From Iris pallida (Eukaryota; Streptophyta; Magnoliopsida; Asparagales; Iridaceae), in contig JANAVB010009599.1 of assembly GCA_029216955.1 (NCBI GenBank), positions 1,498,947-1,562,946 on the forward strand: DNA of 64,000 bases, written 5' to 3'. Below are positions 56,240 to 64,000 of this stretch, piece after piece. The notes under the pieces were generated by a model. That model worked only from the letters and a program-made list of their open reading frames with translations, ran no database searches and had not been told where the DNA came from. The first letter of the stretch is position 1; every line of letters starts with the position of its first letter. The position numbers and the translations under genes were made by a program.

Positions 56240-59200
56240 ATGGAAAATACACGTGCTTCGCTTGTCGATACCGGCTTTAACAAGTTGAAGAAATTCGACG
56301 GTGAACACTTCCAGATCTGGAAGCGAAAGGTGACTCTGAACCTTCAACTCGTGGATGTTGATCACGTGTTGGATGAGGAAGAACCAATCGTTCCAGCAAC
56401 AGGATCTGCTGCTGTTCTGGCCGCTGCTACGAGTAAGCAGACGAAGTGGAAAAAGGATAACAGCATATGCAGGCTGCTGATCCTGAATTCCATGGAAGAC
56501 TCTCTGGCCGAGTCCTACACAAAGAAGACTTCTGCCAAAGAGATCTGGGAGTCCGTGGGGAAGCTGTATGACGACGACGAGGCCCGGTCGAAGATGTTCA
56601 TGGTTGAAAAATACCACAAATGGGTCTTTGAAGACGAGAAGACCATGCTGCCCCAAGTGAAAGAGTTCCTGAAGCTGCGCCAGAAACTGGAGGATGATAG
56701 CATGCCCCTCGTCGACAAGTTCGTCGTTGGAGGGATCGTGGCAAAACTTCCTCCAGGATGGAGCAACATCTATGCAAGGATGCATAGAAAGAAGATGGAG
56801 ATTAGCCTGGATAATCTCCTCAGTGAGATTCATGTTGAGGACGAAATGCGCTCTCAACAGAAGTTGGACGCCCTATCCAAGCAACTAGCAACGGCAAATC
56901 TGGTTCAAGCCACCAGAGAGAACAAAGGGAAGCAGGCGGCTTCTCACCACAAGAAGAAGGACTTCTCGAATCTGAAAGTGAAGGGTCCAGGATTCAAGCA
57001 ACAGAAGTCCAAGTCCCATGTGACTTGCTTCAACTGTGGCAAGAAGGGTCACTATAAAAGTGAATGCAAGTCCAAGCCCAAAGAGCAAGGTGAGCCTAAC
57101 AAGGTTTCTTTGGTTACTAATCAGGTTGCCATGATAGCACAGGTTGCAACTGTGGGGGCAGACTTGGACTGGTGGATAGACACTGGCGCGACATGTCATG
57201 TCTGTTCAGACAAGGACTGGTTCGTCTCCTATGAGCCTACTTTCGAGAAAGTCATGATGGCAAACCAGGCACAAGCTGAAGTACTGGGGATCGGGACGGT
57301 GGAGCTGAAGCTTACATCGGGGAACATTCTGACGCTTCAAGGTGTGAAGCATGTTCCTGCAATCGCAAAGAACCTGATCTCTGGGAGTCTGCTCTGCAAT
57401 GCAGGCTTGAGGATGGACATCAATGCTGGCCAAATGGTGATGTCCAAGAAGGGTACTTTCTTCGGGAAAGCTTTTCAGACTGAAGGAATGTACAAAATTC
57501 AGCTTGTTGTAACCCAGCATAATAATGTTAATGCTATCACTAGTTTGAATTACTCTCTTGAATTGTGGCATAATAGACTAGGACATGTTCATTGTAAGCG
57601 AATAAACAAAATGTCTAGTCTAGGACTTATCTCCAAGTGTGGGGGTAAGGTAGAGAAATGTGAGATATGTGCTCAGACGAAGATCACAAGGAAACCCTTT
57701 CACAGGGTCAATCGAAGCACAGATCTTCTGGAGTTGGTTCACTCAGATATCTGTGACTTCAAACAATTCTCTACAAAGGCCGGGATGAAGTATTTCATTA
57801 CTTTCATAGACGACTTCTCCAAGTATGCCTTCGTCTATTTACTCAAATCTAAAGACGAAGCATTCGAGAAGTTCAAGGAGTTCAGGGCCGAGGCTGAACG
57901 GCAAACTGGACAACAACTCAAGAGGCTGAGGAGTGATCGAGGTAGGGAATATAGGTCTCACGAATTCTCATCATTCTGCAAAGAACATGGAATCATCAAC
58001 GAGACGACGGCTCCGTATTCTCCACAATCCAACGGAGTAGCAGAAAGGAAGAACAGAACGTTGACAGAGATGATGAACTCTATGCTGTTGACTGCGGGTC
58101 TCCCAAAGTGCTATTGGGGAGAAGCTGCATTAACGGCCACTTTCATTCTGAACAGAGTGCCATATGCAACTTCCGACATAACTCCTCATGAACTCTGGTT
58201 CAAAGTCAGACCCAACCTGAATGTCATTCGAGTGTAGGGGTGCCTGGCTTATGTGAAGCTCCCGGATCTGAAGATTCAGAAGCTGGGGACAAGGACTACT
58301 AAGGCGATCTTCCTGGGGTATGCCGAGAAGAGTGATGCTCGGAGATTCCTTGATATCGAGTCAAATCATATCATCGAATCTCGCGATGCTGAATATTTTG
58401 AAGAAAAGTTTGCAAGGCACAAGAACATTGTTCTCACGGATATTCCGGAGAATAATGAGGGTGCGAAGCAGACAGAGGTCTTTATCGAACCGGTAGTCCA
58501 AGATGGAGCTGTTGTCGATGAGACATCAGCTGAACCAGAACTCGCTGAGCCGTCAACTAAGCGAGCGAGGAGGCCGAAAGACTTCGGAGATGACTTCGTC
58601 ACCTATCATGTGGAAGCAGATCCGCTTACCTATGATGAGGCGATGAAGACCAGAGATGCTATATTCTGGAAGGAGGCGATTGACAACGAGATTGACTCAA
58701 TCACCTCCAATAACACATGGGTATTGGTCGACCTACCAGAAGGAGCAAGACCCATCGGATGCAAATGGATCTTCAAGAAGAAGATGAAAGCAGATGGAAC
58801 CATTGACAAGTTCAAGGCCAGGCTAGTGGCCAAGGGATTTGCTCAGAAGCAGGGGATCGACTACTTTGACACTTATGCTCCAGTAGCTCGGATGACAACT
58901 ATCAGATTGTTAATTGCTTTAGCAGCAATACACAAGCCGGTGATACATCAGATGGATGTGAAAACGGCATTCCTTAATGGCGAGCTGACCAAAGAGATCT
59001 ACATGCAACAACCAGAAGGTTTTGTCGTCAGAGGTCTGGAAGACAAAGTCTGCAAGTTGATGAAGTCTCTGTATGGTTTGAAACAAGCTCCCAAAATGTG
59101 GCATGAGAAGTTTGACAAGGTGATAAGGTCAAATGGCTACAGGGTCAGTGAAACAGACAAGTGTGTCTATACGAAGTTTGCTGACGGAAGAGGAGTAATC

Positions 59201-60157
59201 GTCTGTCTATACGTGGACGACATGCTAATCCTAGGTACGGATTTAAGCTGCGTCTCAGAGACAAAGAAATTCCTCTCGACCAAGTTCAGTATGAAGGACT
59301 TGGGGGATGACGACGTAATCTTGGGGCTCAAGATCATCCGGACAGGCACTGGAATAGCGCTGTCACAGTATCATTACATTGAGAAGATGCTCTCTCGCTA
59401 CGGGTATCAAGATCTTCCTATTATTGATACACCGTACAGGAGTGATCTGAAACTGGAGCCAAATTCGAAGGAGAGCGTCAGGCAGTTGGAGTACGCTAGC
59501 GTCATCGGAAGTTTGATGTACGCTACTATTGCCACAAGGCCTGACATAGCCTTTGCAGTGGGAATGCTGAGTCGATTTACGAGCAATCCAGGCGTAAAGC
59601 ATTGGAAAGCTGTGAAGCGTGTTATGAGATATCTCAAGAAGACTCAGACATATGCACTATACTACAGCGGAGATCCGTCAGTAGTGGAAGGCTTCAGTGA
59701 TGCTAGCTGGTGTTCAGAGGTGGAGAGCGAATATTCCACAGGTGGATATGTGTTCGCCATGGGTGGAGCTGCTATATCGTGGAAGTCGAAGAAGCAGACT
59801 ATGTTATCTCGCTCCTCCATGGAATCTGAATTCTTTGCATTGGACGCTGCTGCAGATGAAGCAGAGTGGCTTCGGGAGCTCATATATGACCTTCCAATGG
59901 TTGGGGCTCAGATACCGGCGATTCCGATATACTGTGACAACCAGGCGGCAGCAGCAGTGGCATCAAATGAACTCTTCAACGGGAAGAAGAGGACTGTGCG
60001 GTTGAAGCACAGAGCAGTGAACGATCTCATCAAAAGGGGCGTCATTGCAGTGATCGATGTTCGGAGTCAGGAAAACCTGGCGGATCTGTTCACGAAGGGT
60101 CTCAAGCGTCAGCTGGTCGAGGACACAGCAAGGAAGATGGGCTTGAAGACTTTCTGA
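56240..60157 (+). pseudogene. Copia D gag-pol, complete but for one amber codon
   Basis: One frame of 1305 codons. Gag (residues 1 to about 290) has KKFDGEHFQIWKRKV near 13-27 and the knuckle CFNCGKKGHYKSEC at 263-276. Protease active site DTG at 314-316. The integrase zinc part has WHNRLGH...CEIC; the core has HSDICDF, IDDFSKYAFVYLL, SDRGREY (Arg where Gly is usual) and NGVAERKNRTL. The amber codon is residue 666 (58235-58237), where Copia E has TGG (Trp). RT has LVAKGFAQKQGIDYFDTYAPVAR and catalytic YVDD at 991-994. RNase H has SDASWCSEVESEYSTGG and ADLFTKGL. Start chosen at 56240 because upstream codons are in the LTR. Confidence 0.93.
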
Positions 60158-60271
60158 TATTGTGTTATTGTAATCCTACCATAAAATTTTATGTTATTGG
60201 TTCAAAGAGAAATCTACTAGACATTTAATTTTTGGTTCAAAGGAGGATCATTGACTAGAATAATATCAGTT

Positions 60272-60328
60272 AACAGTGGGTACTTGTTCTGCGGAACATG
60301 GAAGGGTTACGGACCCATAACCACTGTT
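60272..60328 (+). other. Stem-loop at the start of the Copia D 3' structured region
   Basis: AACAGTGG (60272-60279) pairs with CCACTGTT (60321-60328). Inside, GTTC (60286-60289) pairs with GAAC (60294-60297) around TGCG. In Copia E the outer stem is AACGGTGG/CCACTGTT, keeping pairing through a G-U. Confidence 0.6.
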
Positions 60329-60445
60329 GTCTACTATGTATTTTCTGCGGAAAATTGATCCTGTGGGAAGGATGGCTTAAACGCCTTAATGAGTTCTCAG
60401 GCAGAGTAAATACCTGGTGTGCTTTACAGGAAGCACGGTAGAGCA

Positions 60446-60866
60446 GCACTACAAGGAGTGAAACTCCATGCTACAGTGGGGTGACTCCACCATGAGGTTC
60501 CCAGGTAGGGATAATGCCTCGGCTTTGCAAGCTAAGTCACAGCGGAGTAGCACCGCAAATAGGCAGGTAGCCTAATGCTGTATGATAATCGTAATAAAGA
60601 GAGGTAGACAGCACTACAAAGAGGACGATATCCTCATGTTACAGTGGCATGACACCACGAAGAGGTACCGGGTAGGGTAAAGCCTCGGCTTCGCAAGCCA
60701 TGTCATAGCGGCGTAACACCGCACGGAAGCGCAAGGCTTCATGCTGGGTAGTTTGGCACTACAAAGGGGCTTGTGACCTCATGCTACAATAGTATGACAC
60801 TACAATGAGGTACCCAGGTGGGGTAAAGCCTCGGCTTTAAGCCATGTCATAGCGGCGTAGCACCGC
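60446..60866 (+). other. Three structured repeat units in the Copia D 3' region
   Basis: Unit 1: GGAG/CTCC (60455/60464), GTGG/CCAC (60476/60487), GGCTT/AAGCT (60521/60529), GCGG/CCGC (60542/60553). Unit 2: GAGG/CCTC (60621/60632), GTGG/CCAC (60644/60655), GGCTT/AAGCC (60687/60695), GCGG/CCGC (60708/60719). Unit 3: first stem lost, TAG/CTA (60790/60800), GGC/GCC around 60833, GCGG/CCGC (60852/60863). Most loops are 7 nt. No reading frame. It lies between RNase H and the PPT and is shared with Copia E. Confidence 0.75.
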
Positions 60867-61203
60867 AAAGAAGCGCAATGCTTCATGCCATGACTCTTTA
60901 TAAAGAACTCACCTATAGTGTATGGAAAGAGATATCAGGCCGTCTCTTGAGGGTAAGCTTGTAGACGCCCAAAATTATACACTGAAACCAGGCTGGCACA
61001 AGGCCTTCAATGTGCAGCCAGAAGCACAGTTGATGTCATTATGTGAGTAGAAAGAATTGCAGTTATGGTGCAGAATTCAAGGTCTAGTCCATTCTTGTAT
61101 CATGCTGTTATTTAACCTATGCGGGAAGATTCAAGTCGTAGCGACATCTCTCCTAATGCATGATGGACAATCACTGTGGGGAACGCTCAACCCATATATT
61201 GAG

Positions 61204-61216
61204 ATATGTGGGGGAT
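61204..61216 (+). promoter_or_regulatory. Copia D polypurine tract
   Basis: ATATGTGGGGGAT directly precedes the 3' LTR. The 340 bp between the repeat units and this tract show no frame. Confidence 0.8.
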
Positions 61217-62176
61217 TGTTGGTGTTTTTGCCTTTGGACTAGAAAAGATAGTCCCACATCGGCTACACTAAATGGTGATTATCTCAATATAATGCATTGC
61301 TTGTATTGAAGTGTGCACATGAGGTGTAGTGGGGCACAAGTTTGTGCCATGTGGAAGTATTTTCTAGAAAGAAAAAGGATTAAATCCAACAAGGATGAAA
61401 GTTAATTTTTGTTGTGCGGATGCGGACTCGGACTCGGACACGGACTCCAGGATGTCTCGTGCATGCACGAGAGTGTTCGGGGGGTAGGCGTGGACTGGCA
61501 CACTTCTATGCTGATTGTGGGATGATCTAAAATATCAAACTCTATTTTTGAGTATTGGTATTTTAGTCCCACATCGGATAGGAGAAGAGGTGAAGTCTCA
61601 ACTCCACTCTATAAATAGAGCCCCTTGGCCTCCTTTGAAAGATGTACCAAGAAGAGAGTTGAGGGAGTCTGTTAAGTCCAGGAAGCCCGTTCAAGTCTCA
61701 AATATTGACTTACGAGCGTTCCAAAAGTTCTCCTGAACTTGCTGGTTCCTGGGAGCTTATCCGTACTGCGGGTATAGCTTTGAGCGCCGGTGTTCTACAC
61801 CCCAGCGAGATCCGTTCTTTTTCTTCCTCCCTCTTTCTGTTGCCTTCGAGAATCTGAGACTCAACTGTTGTTGATCATCTCTTGTTGCCTTCGAGAATAC
61901 CGTCGCTTCTCTTTAGAAGTAATATGGTTCGGTTGCCTTCGAGAATACCGTCGCTTCTCTTTAGAAGTAATACGGTTCGGTTGCCTTCGAGAATACCGTC
62001 GCTTCTCTTTAGAAGTTATACGGTTCTGTTGCCTTCGAGAAATATTACGAAATAATCTTTTTAGATTCTCGTAAAACAACTTCACCTTCTTTAGGGTGTT
62101 GTTGCCAGAAACATTGTCTTTACAATTGTTTCTGAACTCCTGTTTTTTCCATCGATTGTTCGTCAAGGGACCAACA
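61217..62176 (+). repeat. Copia D 3' LTR
   Basis: 960 bp, TGTTGG...CCAACA, with the same USE boxes, TATA and 48-bp repeats as the 5' LTR. The main difference is one extra GGACTC-type 12-bp stretch near 61430. Confidence 0.93.
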
Positions 62177-62181
62177 GTAAG

Positions 62182-62583
62182 AACATATAATATATAACCA
62201 CCGTTTGTAAAATGGTCTACTAGGTCACTAAAATAAAATACAACTATAAGACATATCTACATGGATGTCTTTAGACGCACTATATGACTACATAGGTTTA
62301 GGTTTGGTTCGGGTCTAGTCTGGCCTAAATTGGTATAATCGGGTCTCCTGAAAGTCATAAACTTAATAAATAACTAATTAAATCATATATAGGGGTCGGG
62401 TCACAACCTTGACTTGTTTTTCTAGTTGGGACACACATATGGCTCGTCCTGTCCTACTATGGCTAAGATACAAGTCAAGACACATATATACTAGCCGCGC
62501 CAAAATTTCTAGTAGATATGCATCTCAATCTTAACCATGACTAAGGCCATATATATAGTATTTAGGCTATTATAAGTATAATC
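62182..62583. other. Right flank, part 1: AT-rich, nothing recognised
   Basis: No conserved frame or repeat terminus seen after the GTAAG duplicate. Confidence 0.5.
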
Positions 62584-62621
62584 ATATATTATATATATAT
62601 ATTATATATATATATATATAT

Positions 62622-62690
<69 letters not shown>

Positions 62691-62710
62691 TATATACAAA
62701 ATTGTATATA

Positions 62711-62751
<41 letters not shown>

Positions 62752-62757
62752 AAATTG
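62584..62757. repeat. TA microsatellite with interspersed ACAAAATTGT
   Basis: (TA)n runs interrupted twice by the palindrome-like ATACAAAATTGTAT (about 62695 and 62750). The minus-strand open frame over it encodes only Ile-Tyr repeats. Confidence 0.95.
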
Positions 62758-64000
62758 TATCTAAATCTATTTGGCCCAAATAAATTCAAAATAGTTCTAC
62801 CAAGTCTTGGCAACCTAACATGGCTCTGCCAAGTGTGGTTGGCTAGGTTAGGGTCCAAATATATTTTCGATTCAAATCGAAACCAAAAAGTCAACTAATG
62901 AGTCTTTTGTGCCATTCGCAAATAAATAACACATGGGGACTCGATTCAGTGGCACACCCTTGGCATGTGCGTCGTAGGCTCAAAATGGGTCAAACCTATA
63001 TATTGGGTCAAACGGTTTTGATCAATGTCGAGTCCCAAAGTCACGTTGGAAGTTAGGTCTAGAATTACAATAAATAATCAAACGACCTAAATTTGACCTG
63101 AAGTTGTGCTAAGTCAAAAGAATGTTTGGGGACACTTTTGGACGGGACATAATATACCAAGTTGAGGGTGGACTCGTCTACTTCAAAACTCATGAAGGAC
63201 ATTTTGAAAGATTAGCATTTCTTGTTCTCCAAAATCAAAGCTACGGAAAAGTACATCTATACTCATACTAAAAAATAAAAAAATCTAATCAAATAAATAA
63301 AAAATAATCTAAAATAAATAAAATATAATTTTCAAAAATCAGGGTGCTTATAGTCTACCCAACTTAAAAAAAATTTCTTAAAAAAACTCAATAATGATTA
63401 GGGAGAAGACGCTTTTCAACCCTCGAACAAATAATACAACTTGTCTTCAAATATTTAAGGGACGTACTCTAAAAGATTGCTACTCTAGCCTAAAAGAAAC
63501 AACTGACAAGCCAATGCTAATTCAACTATCTATAACTATTTTTCTACCATCCATGGACACTAACTCCTTCCTAAATTTGAAAAGTTCCCAACTAATTTAC
63601 CCACTAGGGATCCTCATATGTTATTGTGATTATCTAGGTAGAGTTTATTAAACTTATAAAATTTGCTTCTAGTCTAGGCGTCTAACTATATCCTCCTAAC
63701 CATATTATTATCACAAATTATAAAAAAGTGTTTTGGATATCTATAGGTTGTCCACGAAACTATTCAATTAGTTTCTAAAATTTCTAATAGTTTGCAAACA
63801 ATCAGCCTTCAAAAACAGGTTCATGAAATTGTAACTTGCAGTAGTATCGGGTGATTTTTCTGGAAGTTCCAAGAACTTTTATGAAAAAAATACAATAAAT
63901 TTCAACAAACGATTTGAAGGGGTATGTAGGTGGTTAACTTGTCTATGCGAGAATTTATGGTTCAAAATTTTATCGAACGACTATGGGAAAATGCTACCTT
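62758..64000. other. Right flank, part 2: AT-rich intergenic sequence
   Basis: Small open frames (for example 63394-63651 plus) have no motif or composition supporting a gene. It may be very old decayed repeat. Confidence 0.5.

Larger units (their letters stand above)
55272..62176 (+). mobile_element. Young Copia element D
   Basis: LTRs 55272-56218 and 61217-62176 start TGTTGG and end CCAACA. The perfect duplication GTAAG lies at 55267-55271 and 62177-62181. By eye the LTRs differ at about 14 positions plus a 12-bp indel (GGACTC-type repeat) and a 1-bp indel, about 1.5%. Coding order is gag-PR-IN-RT-RH in one frame with one stop. No TGG-type tRNA PBS follows the 5' LTR. I do not assign a named Copia lineage. 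Confidence 0.93.

Noticed and set aside
62628..62894. Minus-strand open frame with an Ile-Tyr tail
   Set aside because: Most of it is TA microsatellite and the rest has no motif.
63394..63651. Possible small host gene on the plus strand
   Set aside because: No motif, no splice or promoter context, and AT-rich surroundings; an open frame of this length is expected by chance.

Overview
This window is angiosperm-type nuclear heterochromatin. It is built almost entirely of nested retrotransposons, and I found no ordinary host gene. Plant origin is indicated by a Sirevirus-type Copia element with an envelope-like extra ORF, Tat-lineage Ty3/Gypsy elements with a second (archaeal-type) RNase H, a tRNA-Arg primer site and an antisense plant-mobile-domain ORF, a DUF4283-type LINE ORF1, and plant snRNA-type USE boxes in two Copia LTRs. 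I do not assign a species.

Layout. (1) 1-402 is a flank with a CT/TA/GA microsatellite. (2) A decayed LINE on the minus strand spans about 403-15787. It is split by a 1.4 kb LTR element with almost no internal region (1325-2723, TSD GAGCG) and by a full-length but dead Sirevirus (5860-15444, TSD TAGTC). (3) A Tat Gypsy element, called C here, lies on the minus strand at 15788-55182 (TSD TATAT, landed in a TA repeat beside the LINE). It carries a decayed antisense gene on the plus strand (about 16860-21717). (4) C is split inside its integrase by a 23.7 kb composite (22431-46152). The composite contains a Gypsy copy A (minus), duplicated and inverted pieces of the same Gypsy family (B) and a Copia element E without its 5' LTR. 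It is bounded by a 9-bp terminal inverted repeat and near-identical 5-bp direct repeats (GTATG/GTATA). (5) A young Copia element D (55272-62176, TSD GTAAG) is intact except for one amber codon. (6) 62182-64000 is AT-rich flank with a TA microsatellite and nothing I recognise.

The order of insertion can be read from the nesting: the LINE first, then the Sirevirus, the short LTR element and Gypsy C, then the composite into C. D is an independent young insertion about 90 bp from C's LTR.

The most unusual part is the composite. Its internal joins look like reverse-transcriptase template switches: an 11-bp microhomology at an inversion, a 4-bp microhomology at another join, a 43-nt copy of the 3' half of tRNA-Arg (positions 34-76) behind a Gypsy LTR, and a snap-back copy of the Copia leader and U5 at the right end. 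The snap-back fits a pairing between LTR and leader that is also present in Copia D, which suggests that this Copia group self-primes. D and E also share a threefold repeated module of small hairpins between the RNase H stop and the polypurine tract, with compensatory changes in two stems. All repeat comparisons were made by eye; no search or alignment program was used.
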